This document shows positions 26,495-35,335 of a stretch of 64,000 bases of DNA, one piece after another; the stretch's first letter is position 1, and every line of letters begins with the position of its first letter. The translations under genes were made by a program, and so were the position numbers. Below the pieces are notes generated by a model, which saw only the letters and a program-made list of their open reading frames with translations, was not told the DNA's origin and did not search any database. The DNA comes from Amycolatopsis lexingtonensis (GTDB taxonomy: Bacteria; Actinomycetota; Actinomycetes; Mycobacteriales; Pseudonocardiaceae), in the NCBI RefSeq assembly GCF_014873755.1, contig NZ_JADBEG010000001.1, forward strand, positions 4,466,501-4,530,500, written 5' to 3'.

Positions 26495-27655
26495 TCAAGA
26501 CTCGCGCAGCCCCGCGTTGAGCCGAGCCGCCTCCCGAGTCAAGTGCTCGACTTCAGCCGCGTTAGTGGCCTTCCGAGCCGCCTCGACGTACAACTCCGCC
26601 GCCCGCGCCCGATCCCCCTCGCGCTCATGGAGGTACGCCGCCACCGCCGCATACCGCGGCAACGACGGATCCAGCTCCGCCAACGCAGCCAGCCCCGCCC
26701 GGGCCCCGTCGGCCTCCCCCACCGCCACCGCCCGGTTGAGCCGCACCACGGGACTGTCCGTCAACCGGGCCAGCTCGTCGTACCACTCGACGATCTGCAC
26801 CCAGTCCGTCTCCCCCGCCGTCGGCGCGTCCGCGTGCAACGCCGCGATCGCCGCCTGCGCCTGGAACTCCCCCAGCCGGTCCCGCGCCAGCGCGGCCTGC
26901 AGGATCGCGACCCCCTCGGCGATCAGCTTCGTGTCCCACAAGGACCGGTCCTGCGCGGCCAGCGGCACCAGCCCGCCGTCCGGGCCGGTGCGGCCGGCGC
27001 GGCGGGCGTGGTGCAGCAGCATCAGGGCGAGCAGGCCCGCCACCTCCGGGTGGTCGATCGACGCCGCCAGCCGCCGGGTGAGGCGGATCGCCTCCGCCGC
27101 CAGGTCGACGTCGCCCGAGTACCCCTCGTTGAACACCAGGTACAGCACGCGCAGCACCGTCGCGACGTCGCCGGGCTCGTCGAACCGGACCCCCGAGACC
27201 GTCTTCTTCGCCCGGCTGATGCGCTGCCCCATCGTCGCCTCGGGCACCAGGTACGCCTGCGCGATCTGGCGCGTGGTCAGGCCGCCCACCGCACGCAGGG
27301 TCAGCGCGACCGCGGACGACGGCGTCAGCGACGGGTGCGCGCACAGGAAGTACAGCTGCAGCGTGTCGTCCGCCGCGGGCACCTCTCCGGGCGGCACCTC
27401 GGCTTCGACGACGTCCTCGCGCCGGCGGCGGGCGGTGTCCGATCGGGACTCGTCGAGGAACTTGCGCCAGGCGACCGTGACCAGCCAGCCCTTCGGGTCG
27501 CGCGGCGGGCCGTCGGCCCAGCCGCGGACGGCCTCGATCAGCGCTTCCTGGACGGCGTCCTCGGCCGCCGCGAAGGGAGCCCCGCGGCGGACGAGGATCG
27601 CCAGCACCGCCGGGGTGAGGGTGCGCAGCAGTGCCTCGTCCACCGGGCGGGTCAC
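26495..27655 (-). CDS. ECF42-type sigma factor with C-terminal TPR-like extension
   Basis: A 386-residue protein. The N-terminal ~170 residues are sigma-70 regions 2 and 4 (RGAPFAAAEDAVQEALIEAV, GWLVTVAWRKFLDESRSD, LTTRQIAQAYLVPEATMGQR). The remaining ~200 residues are helical, TPR/DUF6596-like (DEPGDVATVLRVLYLVFNEG, LNRAVAVGEADGARAGLAAL). This layout, with a DGPF-motif protein encoded just upstream, is the hallmark of the ECF42 group, in which the C-terminal extension rather than an anti-sigma factor is thought to control activity. The GTG overlaps the stop of the DGPF gene by 4 nt. Confidence 0.88.
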   Translation of the reverse strand: MTRPVDEALLRTLTPAVLAILVRRGAPFAAAEDAVQEALIEAVRGWADGPPRDPKGWLVTVAWRKFLDESRSDTARRRREDVVEAEVPPGEVPAADDTLQLYFLCAHPSLTPSSAVALTLRAVGGLTTRQIAQAYLVPEATMGQRISRAKKTVSGVRFDEPGDVATVLRVLYLVFNEGYSGDVDLAAEAIRLTRRLAASIDHPEVAGLLALMLLHHARRAGRTGPDGGLVPLAAQDRSLWDTKLIAEGVAILQAALARDRLGEFQAQAAIAALHADAPTAGETDWVQIVEWYDELARLTDSPVVRLNRAVAVGEADGARAGLAALAELDPSLPRYAAVAAYLHEREGDRARAAELYVEAARKATNAAEVEHLTREAARLNAGLRES

Positions 27656-28059
27656 TCCGTGATGGTGGGCAGCGGGGCCAGGCACGGGCGCAGCTCGAGC
27701 CACTCGTGGATCGGTTTCCCGCCCGCGCCCGGCGCCGCGGACAGCTCGCCGGCCAGCTCGAGCGCGCGCTCGTAGCTGTCGACGTCGATGATCATCCAGC
27801 CGGCGATGAGGTCCTTCGTCTCGGCGAACGGGCCGTCGGTGACCGGCGGGCGCCCCTCGCCGTCGTAGCGGACGAACGTCCCCTCGGGGGCCAGCCCCTG
27901 CTCGCCGACGAACTCCCCGGTCTCCCGGAGCTTGGCCGCGAACTCGTCCATGTACCGGATGTGCGCGGTGATCTCTTCGGGCGTCCAGCGGTCCATCGGC
28001 ACGCAGTTGACCGCCTCCGGGGCGCCGCGGTAGTGCTTGAGCAGCAGGTACTTGGCCAT
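27652..28059 (-). CDS. YCII-domain DGPF protein, partner of the ECF42 sigma factor
   Basis: A 135-residue ferredoxin-like alpha/beta-barrel protein of the YCII family. It carries the diagnostic VTDGPFAETKDLIAGW motif, IIDVDSYERALELAGE and an N-terminal MAKYLLLKHYRG. DGPF proteins are near-universal neighbours of ECF42 sigma factors and are probably their targets or sensors. The ATG at 28059 is preceded by a purine-rich GAGGGAG. Confidence 0.88.
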   Translation of the reverse strand: MAKYLLLKHYRGAPEAVNCVPMDRWTPEEITAHIRYMDEFAAKLRETGEFVGEQGLAPEGTFVRYDGEGRPPVTDGPFAETKDLIAGWMIIDVDSYERALELAGELSAAPGAGGKPIHEWLELRPCLAPLPTITE

Positions 28060-28158
28060 CGTGGTGCTCCCTCGGTGGTGGGCGACCGGCGTTCCCGGTC
28101 GCCTTCACCCCGGGGACGGAGCCGGTTCCCGGCTTTCGACATCGCCGCCGAAGAAAAT

Positions 28159-28401
28159 CTACTGGCGGTAGGACTCGACCTCGGAGACCGGGCGGGCCGC
28201 GGCGTCGTCCGGGTTCTCGTGGAACTCGGTCTTCGCGCGACGCTGCCGCAGCAGGTCCCAGCACTGGTCGAGCTGCTGCTCGACCGCGGTGAGGCGGTCC
28301 TTGTCGCCACCGCTCAGCCCCACGCCCACCGAGCGCGACCGGAGCTCGTGCTCCTCCGCGATCAGCTCGTCGATCCGGCCCAGGATTTCGCCGTCGGCCA
28401 T
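28159..28401 (-). CDS. DUF2630 family protein
   Basis: An 80-residue, highly charged helical protein: GEILGRIDELIAEEHELRSR, then DKDRLTAVEQQLDQCWDLLR and QRRAKTEFHENPDDAAARPV, ending VESYRQ. These are the family signature of DUF2630, an actinobacterial family of unknown function. It is likely a small coiled-coil. The upstream GAGGAGGACCACAG contains a good ribosome site before the ATG at 28401. Confidence 0.85.
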   Translation of the reverse strand: MADGEILGRIDELIAEEHELRSRSVGVGLSGGDKDRLTAVEQQLDQCWDLLRQRRAKTEFHENPDDAAARPVSEVESYRQ

Positions 28402-28488
28402 CTGTGGTCCTCCTCTTCCGGGTTGCTCGGAGGAAGACGCTACCCCGGACCCGGGAATTCCCGCCGCGCCCGGTTCGTTGACCAGGGC

Positions 28489-28860
28489 ATGAGCACCGTT
28501 GAGCTGACCGCCGAGAACTTCGACCAGACGGTAAACGACAACGAGTTCGTCCTGATCGACTTCTGGGCGAGCTGGTGCGGACCGTGCCGCCAGTTCGCGC
28601 CGGTCTACGAAAAGGCCTCCGAGAAGCACGACGACATCGTGTTCGCGAGCGTCGACACCGAGGCGCAGCAGCAGCTCGCGGCCGCCTTCGACGTCCGCTC
28701 CATCCCGACGCTGGCCATCATCCGGGACAAGACCCTGATCTACGCCCAGCCCGGCGCGCTCCCCGAGCCCGCGCTGGAGGAGCTCATCAAGCAGGCCCGC
28801 GACGTCGACATGGACGAGGTCAAGCGCAAGGCCGCCGAAGCCGAGGCCGAACAGGCCTGA
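28489..28860 (+). CDS. Thioredoxin
   Basis: A 123-residue cytosolic thioredoxin with the classic active site FWASWCGPCRQFAPV near residue 30 and the cis-Pro loop VRSIPTLAIIRD. No signal peptide is present. A Glu/Lys/Ala-rich C-terminal tail (VKRKAAEAEAEQA) extends about 15 residues beyond the usual thioredoxin end. The ATG at 28489 begins the family N terminus MSTVELTAENFD. It is divergent from the DUF2630 gene and followed by a strong terminator. Confidence 0.9.
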   Translation: MSTVELTAENFDQTVNDNEFVLIDFWASWCGPCRQFAPVYEKASEKHDDIVFASVDTEAQQQLAAAFDVRSIPTLAIIRDKTLIYAQPGALPEPALEELIKQARDVDMDEVKRKAAEAEAEQA

Positions 28861-28872
28861 CCACCACCACAC

Positions 28873-28923
28873 CCGTGAAGGCCTCCTTACCGGTCGAAAA
28901 AGCCGGTAAGGAGGCCTTCACGG
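28873..28923. terminator. Bidirectional terminator, perfect 21-bp stem
   Basis: The 21-bp arms 28873-28893 and 28903-28923 are exact reverse complements (core GTGAAGGCCTCCTTACCGG) around an A-rich 9-nt loop, TCGAAAAAG. It separates the convergent thioredoxin and proline dehydrogenase genes, 12 bp from one stop and 4 bp from the other. Confidence 0.85.
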
Positions 28924-28927
28924 CGTT

Positions 28928-29857
28928 TCAGGAGCGGGTCGCGAGCCCGCGCAGGAAGAACGCCAGGTTCGCCGGGCGCTCGGCGAGGCGCCGCATGAAG
29001 TAGCCGTACCACTCGTCGCCGTAGGGCACGTAGACGCGCATGCGCGCACCCGACGCCGCGATCCGCGCCTGCTCCTCCGGCCGGATGCCGTAGAGCATCT
29101 GGAACTCGTGGTCGTCGTCCTTGCGGCCGTTCTCCTCGGCCAGCGCGGCGGCGATCTCGATCATCCGCGGGTCGTGCGAAGCGACCATCGGGTACCCGGA
29201 GCCCGCCATCAGCACGCGCAGGCAACGGACGTAGGACTTGTCCACTTCGGACTTCTCCTGGAACGCCACCGACTCCGGCTCGGCGTAGGCGCCCTTGCAC
29301 AGCCGCACGCGCGAACCCGGCCCGGACAACTCGCGGCAGTCCTGTTCGGTGCGCCGCAGGTAGGCCTGCAGCACCGCGCCCACCCACGGGTACTCAGCGC
29401 GCAGCTCCCGCAGGATGCCGAGCGTCGAGTCCGTGGTGGTGTGGTCCTCCATGTCGAGCGTCACGGTGGCGCCGACCGCGTCGGCCGCCGCGCAGATCTT
29501 CCGCGCGTTCTCCAGCGCGACGTCCTCGCCGTTCGACGGCAGGAACTGGCCCACCGCGGACAGCTTCACCGAGACGTCGGCGCCGGCCGCCAGCCCTTCC
29601 GCGGCCAGGGCGGTCAGCACGGCTTCGTAGGCCGCGACGGTCGACGCGGCCTGCGCGGCGTCGGTCGTGTCCTCGCCGAGGTGGTCGAGGGTGATCCGGC
29701 GCCCGTCCGCGGCCAGCTCCCTGGCCACGCGGACGGCGTCGGCGGTCTCGGACCCGGCGACGAACCGGCGCACCACGGACCGCGTGGCGGGCACGGCTTC
29801 GACGAGCGCCCGGATCTTCCGGGACCGGGCGGCGGCGAGCAGCGGGGCACGCAACAT
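28928..29857 (-). CDS. Proline dehydrogenase
   Basis: A 309-residue monofunctional FAD-linked PutA-type barrel that oxidises proline to 1-pyrroline-5-carboxylate, passing electrons to the respiratory chain. Signature stretches are DVSVKLSAVGQFLPSNGED, RVRLCKGAYAEPESVAF, PMVASHDPRMIEIA, FQMLYGIRPEEQARIA and VYVPYGDEWYGYFMRRLAERP, the last holding the Arg residues that bind the proline carboxylate. It lies 13 bp after P5C dehydrogenase and is co-transcribed with it. Confidence 0.93.
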   Translation of the reverse strand: MLRAPLLAAARSRKIRALVEAVPATRSVVRRFVAGSETADAVRVARELAADGRRITLDHLGEDTTDAAQAASTVAAYEAVLTALAAEGLAAGADVSVKLSAVGQFLPSNGEDVALENARKICAAADAVGATVTLDMEDHTTTDSTLGILRELRAEYPWVGAVLQAYLRRTEQDCRELSGPGSRVRLCKGAYAEPESVAFQEKSEVDKSYVRCLRVLMAGSGYPMVASHDPRMIEIAAALAEENGRKDDDHEFQMLYGIRPEEQARIAASGARMRVYVPYGDEWYGYFMRRLAERPANLAFFLRGLATRS

Positions 29858-29870
29858 GACGGTCTCCCTC

Positions 29871-31499
29871 TCAGCCCTGGTGCGGGTAGCGCACGGAGGT
29901 CGGCGGCACGAAGGTCTCCTTGATCGAGCGCGGGCTGGTCCAGCGCTGGAGGTTGAAGATCGAGCCCGCCTTGTCGTTGGTGCCCGAGGCCCGCGCGCCG
30001 CCGAACGGCTGCTGGCCGACGACGGCACCGGTCGGCTTGTCGTTGACGTAGAAGTTGCCCGCGGCGAACCGCAGCGCCTCGGACGCCTTCGCCACGGCCG
30101 CGCGGTCGTCGGCGATGATCGCGCCGGTCAGCGCGTACGCGGCGGTCTCGTCGACCAGCTTCAGCACGGCGTCGAAGTCGGCGTCCTCGTAGACGTGGAC
30201 CGACAGGATCGGCCCGAAGTACTCGGTCGAGAAGATCTCGTGCTTCGGGTTGTCCGACACGAGGATCGTCGGCTGGACGAAGAAGCCGTCCTCGTCGTCG
30301 GCGGTACCCCCGGTGAGGACCTCCACCGAAGCGTCGCTCTTGACGCGGTCGAAGAGCTCCGCGTGCTTGGTGAACGCGCGCCGGTCGATCACCGCGCCGC
30401 CGAAGTGCGACAGGTCGGTGACGTCGCCGTAGGACAGCGCCTCGGTCTCGGACACGAGACCGTCCTTCAGCTTCGTCCACACGCTGCGCGGGACGTACGC
30501 GCGCGAAGCGGCGGAGCACTTCTGGCCCTGGTACTCGAAGGCGCCGCGGACCAGCGCGGTGCGCAGGACGTCGACGTTGGCCGACGGGTGCGCGAGCACG
30601 AAGTCCTTGCCGCCGGTCTCGCCGACCAGCCGCGGGTACGACCGGTAGCCCGCGATGTTGGCGCCGACCGTGCCCCAGAGGTGCTGGAACGTCGCGGTCG
30701 AGCCGGTGAAGTGGATGCCGGCCAGGTCGCGGTGGGTCAGGGCGACCTCGGAGACGGCCTTGCCGTCGCCCGGCAGCAGGTTGATGACGCCCGGCGGCAT
30801 GCCCGCCTCTTCGAGCAGCCGCATGGTCAGGTGCGCGGCGAACGACTGCGTCGGCGACGGCTTCCACAGGACCGTGTTGCCCATCAGCGCGGGCGCGGTC
30901 GGCAGGTTGCCGGCGATCGCGGTGAAGTTGAACGGCGTGATCGCGTAGACGAAGCCTTCGAGCGGGCGGTGCTCCATCCGGTTCCACACGCCCGGCGAGC
31001 TGACCGGCTGCTCGGTGAGCACGCGGCGGCCGAACTCGACGTTGAAGCGCCAGAAGTCGGCGAGCTCGCAGGCGGCGTCGATCTCGGCCTGGGTCGCGGT
31101 CTTGGACTGGCCGAGCATGGTGGCGGCGTTCAGCGTGGCGCGCCACTTGCCGGTGAGCAGGTCGGCGGCGCGCAGCAGGATGGCGGCGCGGTCGTCGTAG
31201 GACAGCGCGCGCCACTCCGGCGCGGCCTTCGCTGCGGCCGCGATGGCGTCGGTCGCGTCCTGCTGGGTCGCGCTGTGGATGGTGCCCAGCACGTGCCGGT
31301 GGTTGTGCGGCTGGACGACCTCGATCTTCTCGCCGCCGCCGGGGCGCTGCTCGCCCCCGACGGTGACCGTGAAGTCGAGGGGTTCCGCCTGGCCCAGCCG
31401 CTTGAGCGCACCCTCGAGTTCCGCGCGCTCAGCGCTGCCCGGCGCGTACGTGAGCACCGGCTCGTTCTTCGGGGCGGGGGTCTGGGTCACGGCGTCCAC
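29871..31499 (-). CDS. pruA: L-glutamate gamma-semialdehyde (P5C) dehydrogenase
   Basis: A 542-residue NAD+-dependent aldehyde dehydrogenase that oxidises glutamate semialdehyde to glutamate, the second step of proline use and the point where ornithine catabolism (rocD) also enters. The catalytic Cys is in EYQGQKCSAASRAYVPRSVW, the catalytic Glu region is LVGETGGKDFVLAHPSA, and the NAD-binding region is FHFTGSTATFQHLWG-like (IHFTGSTATFQHLW). GTG start at 31499 behind AGAGGAG; the extra residues of the longer frame cross the promoter. It is divergent from the PucR-type regulator. Confidence 0.93.
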   Translation of the reverse strand: MDAVTQTPAPKNEPVLTYAPGSAERAELEGALKRLGQAEPLDFTVTVGGEQRPGGGEKIEVVQPHNHRHVLGTIHSATQQDATDAIAAAAKAAPEWRALSYDDRAAILLRAADLLTGKWRATLNAATMLGQSKTATQAEIDAACELADFWRFNVEFGRRVLTEQPVSSPGVWNRMEHRPLEGFVYAITPFNFTAIAGNLPTAPALMGNTVLWKPSPTQSFAAHLTMRLLEEAGMPPGVINLLPGDGKAVSEVALTHRDLAGIHFTGSTATFQHLWGTVGANIAGYRSYPRLVGETGGKDFVLAHPSANVDVLRTALVRGAFEYQGQKCSAASRAYVPRSVWTKLKDGLVSETEALSYGDVTDLSHFGGAVIDRRAFTKHAELFDRVKSDASVEVLTGGTADDEDGFFVQPTILVSDNPKHEIFSTEYFGPILSVHVYEDADFDAVLKLVDETAAYALTGAIIADDRAAVAKASEALRFAAGNFYVNDKPTGAVVGQQPFGGARASGTNDKAGSIFNLQRWTSPRSIKETFVPPTSVRYPHQG

Positions 31500-31566
31500 G
31501 GCGGCTCCTCTGCAGCGCTGTACGTCTGGATGCCCCGAACGGTAACTCCGGACACGTGGTGGCGGA

Positions 31567-31614
31567 TTGTCCAACCGGCTAAAATCGCCCGTATGATCTT
31601 GGCTGATCAGACAA
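31567..31614 (+). promoter_or_regulatory. Promoter/operator region between put genes and regulator
   Basis: An unusually AT-rich patch holds a -10-like TATGAT (31592-31597), about 25 bp upstream of the regulator ATG. TTGTC (31567-31571) and GACAA (31610-31614) frame it as an inverted repeat, and TGATC/TGATCA repeats lie between. It is the probable site where the PucR-like protein controls the divergent proline genes. Individual base assignments are tentative. Confidence 0.4.
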
Positions 31615-31621
31615 CTCGGCG

Positions 31622-33175
31622 ATGACGTCGCTGCGGCACGTGCTGGCGACACTCGGCGAGCCGCTGGTCGAGGTCGTCGTGGCGCCGCACGGCCTGGGCG
31701 TGCCGGTCTCCGACGTCGTCATCCTCGATCCCGAAGACCCCCTCGAAGCTTCGCCGGGCGACCTGGTGCTGGTGATCGGCGCGCGCGGCCGGGCGGCGGC
31801 GCCGGCGATCCGCGCGGCCGGGCGCGGCGGCGCGGCCGCGGTGGCGGTCAAGGGCGCGACGGGCGCCGACGTCGCCGCGGACGCGGGCGTCGCGCTGCTC
31901 ACCGTCGGCGCCGAAGCGCGGTGGGAGCAGGTCGAGTCGCTGGCGCGCGGAGTCGTCGAGGCGGCCCGCGCGGGCGGCGAAGCGGCCAGCGGCGAGGTGC
32001 TCGGCGACCTGTTCGCCCTGGCCCAGACCATCGCGACGCTCACCGGCGGCCTGGTCAGCATCGAGGACACCGCGAACCGCGTCCTCGCCTACTCACGGGC
32101 GGGTGACGAGGTGGACGAGCTGCGGCGGCTGTCGATCCTCGGCCGCGAAGGCCCGGAACGCTACCTCGCGATGCTCCGCGAATGGGGCGTCTACCAGCGG
32201 CTGCGGGCCGGCGAGGGGATCGTGCGCATCGACGAGCGCCCCGAGCTGGGCATCCGCCGCCGGATCGCGGCCGGCATCCACGCCGGCAAGCAGCCGCTCG
32301 GCACGATCTGGGTCCAGGAGGGCGCCCAGCCGCTGACCGAACGCGCCGAGACCGCCCTGCTCGGCGCGAGCCGGACCCTCGCCCCGCAGCTCATCCGCGC
32401 CCGCACGCTGCCCAGCCCCGAACTGCGGCTGCGCGAGGACCTCCTGGCGAGCCTGCTGGAAGGGCGGCTGGACGCGGAGTCCGTCGCGGACGACATCGGG
32501 GCCGATCCCGCGCGCCCGGCGCAGGTGCTGGCGTTTTCCTTGGAGCGGTCGGACAACCGGCAGCTGCGCCGCGCCGAGCTGGTGCACCTGATCGCGGTGC
32601 ACACGGCGGCCTACCGGCGCAGCGCGCTGGTGAGCGTGATCGGCGGCCGCGTCTACGCGCTGCTGCCGGACCTGCCCGAGCACTCCGACGCGGCGGTGCT
32701 CGCCCTGGCGCGCGAAATCGCCGCGACCGCCCGGCGGCACCTGGACGTCCCGGTGCGCGTGGCGCTCGGCGGCGTCGTGCCGCGCCTGTCCGACGCGGCC
32801 GCGTCCCGGGGCGACGCCGACCGCGTCCTGGCGGCGATGGCGCGCGGGCAGTGGGCGGCCGGCGTCGCCTCGCTCGCCGACGTCCGCGCCGAGGTGCTGC
32901 TGTCGGAGGTGCTGGCGTACCTGGGCGGGCAGCCGCGCATCCGCGACCCGCGCCTGACGGCGCTGACCGAGCACGACGCCGAGCACGGCGGCATCCTCGT
33001 CCCGGCGGTCCTGGCCTGGCTGGACGCCTTCGGCGACGTCCGGGCGGCGGCGCGGGTGCTGAACATCCACCCGAACACCGTGCGCTACCGCGTCCGCCGC
33101 GCGACCGAAGTGTCCGGAGTGGACTTCGACGATCCGGCCCAGCGCATCCTTACTCAGCTGCAGCTGAGGCTCTGA
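31622..33175 (+). CDS. PucR-family transcriptional regulator of proline catabolism
   Basis: A 517-residue regulator with an N-terminal PucR-type sensor region (about 1-110), a central GGDEF-like CdaR domain (around RAEVLLSEVLAYLG) and a C-terminal helix-turn-helix, DVRAAARVLNIHPNTVRYRVRRATEV. Its divergent position next to P5C and proline dehydrogenase fits the PruR/PutR activators of proline use in actinomycetes. The ATG at 31622 begins MTSLRHVLATLGEPLVEV. The trigger, probably proline or P5C, is inferred from neighbours. Confidence 0.87.
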   Translation: MTSLRHVLATLGEPLVEVVVAPHGLGVPVSDVVILDPEDPLEASPGDLVLVIGARGRAAAPAIRAAGRGGAAAVAVKGATGADVAADAGVALLTVGAEARWEQVESLARGVVEAARAGGEAASGEVLGDLFALAQTIATLTGGLVSIEDTANRVLAYSRAGDEVDELRRLSILGREGPERYLAMLREWGVYQRLRAGEGIVRIDERPELGIRRRIAAGIHAGKQPLGTIWVQEGAQPLTERAETALLGASRTLAPQLIRARTLPSPELRLREDLLASLLEGRLDAESVADDIGADPARPAQVLAFSLERSDNRQLRRAELVHLIAVHTAAYRRSALVSVIGGRVYALLPDLPEHSDAAVLALAREIAATARRHLDVPVRVALGGVVPRLSDAAASRGDADRVLAAMARGQWAAGVASLADVRAEVLLSEVLAYLGGQPRIRDPRLTALTEHDAEHGGILVPAVLAWLDAFGDVRAAARVLNIHPNTVRYRVRRATEVSGVDFDDPAQRILTQLQLRL

Positions 33176-33194
33176 TCCTGCTAGCTTCGCCGCC

Positions 33195-33851
33195 GTGGAC
33201 CTCTTTTCCCGCACGTGGGCGGCGTTGCGCGCCGCGGTCGCCGCACTCCCCGACGCCGCGTTCGCCGAGCCGTCGGGCTGCCGGGGCTGGCTGGTCCGGG
33301 ACCTGGTGTGCCACCTGGTGATCGACGCGCAGGACGTGCTGATCACGCTGGTCACGCCGTCCCCGGCCGCGGTCACGCACGACTCGGTGTCGTACTGGGC
33401 GGTGGCTTCCGAGCCGCCGGCGGGCGACGACCCGCTGGACGCGCTGATCGTCCGGCTGGCGGCGGCGTACGAGGACCCCGCGCTGCTCAAGTTCCACCTC
33501 GACGACGTCGGCTCGGCGGCCGGCCGCGCGGCGGACCTGGCCGACCCGGGGATGCGGGTTTCGACGCAGGACATGGTCCTGACGGCGGGCGACTACCTCT
33601 CGGCGTACGTGCTGGAGTGGACACTGCACCACCTGGACCTGGTGGCCCACCTGCCCGCGGCCCCGCCGCCGCCCGCGGCGGGCCTGGCCCGGACGCGGGC
33701 GATGCTCGAGCGGATCGCCGGGACGGCGTTCCCGGCGTCGTTTTCGGACACCGACGTCCTGCTGGTGGCGACCGGCCGGCGTGCCCCGTCGGAAGCCGAG
33801 ACGGCAGCGCTGGGCGCGCTGGCCGGGCGGCTGCCGTTCGTGCTCGGGTGA
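33195..33851 (+). CDS. Maleylpyruvate isomerase-like mycothiol-dependent (DinB-fold) protein
   Basis: A 218-residue four-helix-bundle protein of the maleylpyruvate-isomerase N-terminal superfamily. The family metal-binding His residues fit LVCHLVIDAQDVL near residue 43 and WTLHHLDLVAHL near 140; GWLVRDL is also typical. Related proteins use mycothiol for detoxification or isomerisation. No substrate can be assigned. It starts at GTG 33195, 19 bp after the regulator, and its stop is embedded in a perfect palindrome. Confidence 0.75.
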   Translation: MDLFSRTWAALRAAVAALPDAAFAEPSGCRGWLVRDLVCHLVIDAQDVLITLVTPSPAAVTHDSVSYWAVASEPPAGDDPLDALIVRLAAAYEDPALLKFHLDDVGSAAGRAADLADPGMRVSTQDMVLTAGDYLSAYVLEWTLHHLDLVAHLPAAPPPPAAGLARTRAMLERIAGTAFPASFSDTDVLLVATGRRAPSEAETAALGALAGRLPFVLG

Positions 33852-33873
33852 GGCAGGGCGCCCTGCCTCACCC
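33846..33873. terminator. Perfect 28-bp palindrome terminator over a stop codon
   Basis: GGGTGAGGCAGGGC (33846-33859) is followed at once by its exact reverse complement (33860-33873), with no unpaired loop. The TGA stop of the preceding gene lies inside the left arm. The convergent S1-domain gene ends 9 bp further on. Confidence 0.8.
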
Positions 33874-33881
33874 GGCTCACT

Positions 33882-34100
33882 TCACGCCCGAACCAGGCTG
33901 AACCGGCGCCGTTCGACGTCGATCTCGCCGATCCGGACGGCCACCCGGCTGCCCGCTTCGGGTGCCGTGTCGGTCACCCACAGGCCGTGGATCCCGGGAG
34001 CCACTTCGACGAACGCGCCGAAGGGCACCACCCGGGCCACGACGCCGTCGAGGATCCCACCGCCGGTGTGGGCCGCGACGAACTCTTGCCATGGGGACAT
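33882..34100 (-). CDS. Small S1 RNA-binding-domain protein
   Basis: A 72-residue protein that is almost entirely one S1/OB fold: GGILDGVVARVVPFGAFVEV, GIHGLWVTD, GSRVAVRIGEIDVERRRFSL. The V-x-x-F-G-A-F-V pattern is the S1 core. AAGGAGGTGAATCGC before the ATG at 34100 is an excellent ribosome site and fixes the start. Single-S1 proteins of this size usually bind RNA or the ribosome; no specific role is known. Confidence 0.85.
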   Translation of the reverse strand: MSPWQEFVAAHTGGGILDGVVARVVPFGAFVEVAPGIHGLWVTDTAPEAGSRVAVRIGEIDVERRRFSLVRA

Positions 34101-34315
34101 GCGATTCACCTCCTTCCCGCGCACGTTCCGATGACGGAAGACGTGCGGGAAGCGGCGGGCCACGGGCCCGCCCGGAGGTCACGGCACAACCGGGTACCCC
34201 GTCTGCTCACGGCTCGAGGCCGACCCGGCAGTCACACCGGAAACTGTATCGCCGCCGCGCGGAAATGGACCAGCGGTAATTCTCCGACGCGATCTCCGGC
34301 TATCGGGAAATCGAG

Positions 34316-35299
34316 TCACACGAGTGCGCACAGATCGGCCAATCGGGCGAGGGAATCGAGCCGCGCGGATTGGTCGTAGGCGGCCGTCGTCACCAAAACC
34401 TCGTCGGCGCCCGCGGCCTCGGTCAATGTCCCCAGCCGCTCCTCGACTTCGGCCGCGGTGCCGGAGATCTGGCCGTCGAGGGTCTCTTCGAGACGACGGC
34501 GTTCGCGCTCGGTCATCGGCAGCGCCAGGACCTCCGACGGCGGCGACAGCGGCAGGAAGACGCCGTGGGAGCGCGAATACACCGTCGCCCAGGCTTCCGA
34601 AACGAGCAGCCGCCGCGCGTCGGCCGCCGTGTCCGCCACGGCGATCGCCGTCGACACCACGACGTACGGCTCGAGCGCCCACGCACTGGGCCGGAACCCG
34701 TCGCGGTAGCGCGTCACGGCTTCGGCCATGGCCCGTTCCCCGCGCACCGGCGCGATCACCAGCGGCAGCCCGAGTTCCGCGGCGAGATCGGCGCCGGAGC
34801 CGGTGGCCAGCAGGAACGGCGGCACGCGCAGTCCCTCGGCGGGGTAGGCGTGGACGCCGGGGTAGGCGTGCTCACCGGTGAAGAACCCGAGCAGTTCCCG
34901 GACCTGCGCGCCGAAGTCGTCGGCGGCTTCCTTGCCCTGCCCCAGCGCGGCCCGCACGCCGCCGGTGAAGCCGACCGACCGGCCGAGCCCCATGTCGATC
35001 CGGCCCGGGTGAAGCGCTTCCAGCACCCCGAACTGTTCGGCCACGACCAGCGGCCGGTGGTTCGGCAACATGACCCCGCCGGTCCCGACCCGGATCCGGC
35101 TGGTGGCCCCGGCGACGGCGGCGGCGAGCACGGTTGGCGCGGACCCGGCGACCCCGGGCACGCCGTGGTGCTCGGACACCCAGAACCGGTGGTACCCCAG
35201 CCGTTCGACGTCCACGGCGAAGGCGACGGTGTCCCGCAGCGCCCGCGCGGGCCCGCCGTCCCGCCGCACGGGCGAGCGATCGAGCACCGAGAACTTCAC
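34316..35299 (-). CDS. Luciferase-like (MsnO8-type) flavin-dependent monooxygenase
   Basis: A 327-residue LLM-superfamily TIM barrel of the single-component alkanal-monooxygenase-like branch: LGYHRFWVSEHHGVPGVAGS near residue 35, RVGTGGVMLPNHRPLVVAEQF, LHPGRIDMGLGRSVGFTG and GTAAEVEERLGTLTEAAGAD. This branch normally uses FMN rather than F420, and the substrate is unknown. GTG start at 35299. Confidence 0.85.
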   Translation of the reverse strand: MKFSVLDRSPVRRDGGPARALRDTVAFAVDVERLGYHRFWVSEHHGVPGVAGSAPTVLAAAVAGATSRIRVGTGGVMLPNHRPLVVAEQFGVLEALHPGRIDMGLGRSVGFTGGVRAALGQGKEAADDFGAQVRELLGFFTGEHAYPGVHAYPAEGLRVPPFLLATGSGADLAAELGLPLVIAPVRGERAMAEAVTRYRDGFRPSAWALEPYVVVSTAIAVADTAADARRLLVSEAWATVYSRSHGVFLPLSPPSEVLALPMTERERRRLEETLDGQISGTAAEVEERLGTLTEAAGADEVLVTTAAYDQSARLDSLARLADLCALV

Positions 35300-35335
35300 A
35301 CGGAGTGCAACGCGCCGCCGTGAACGGGATTCCCG

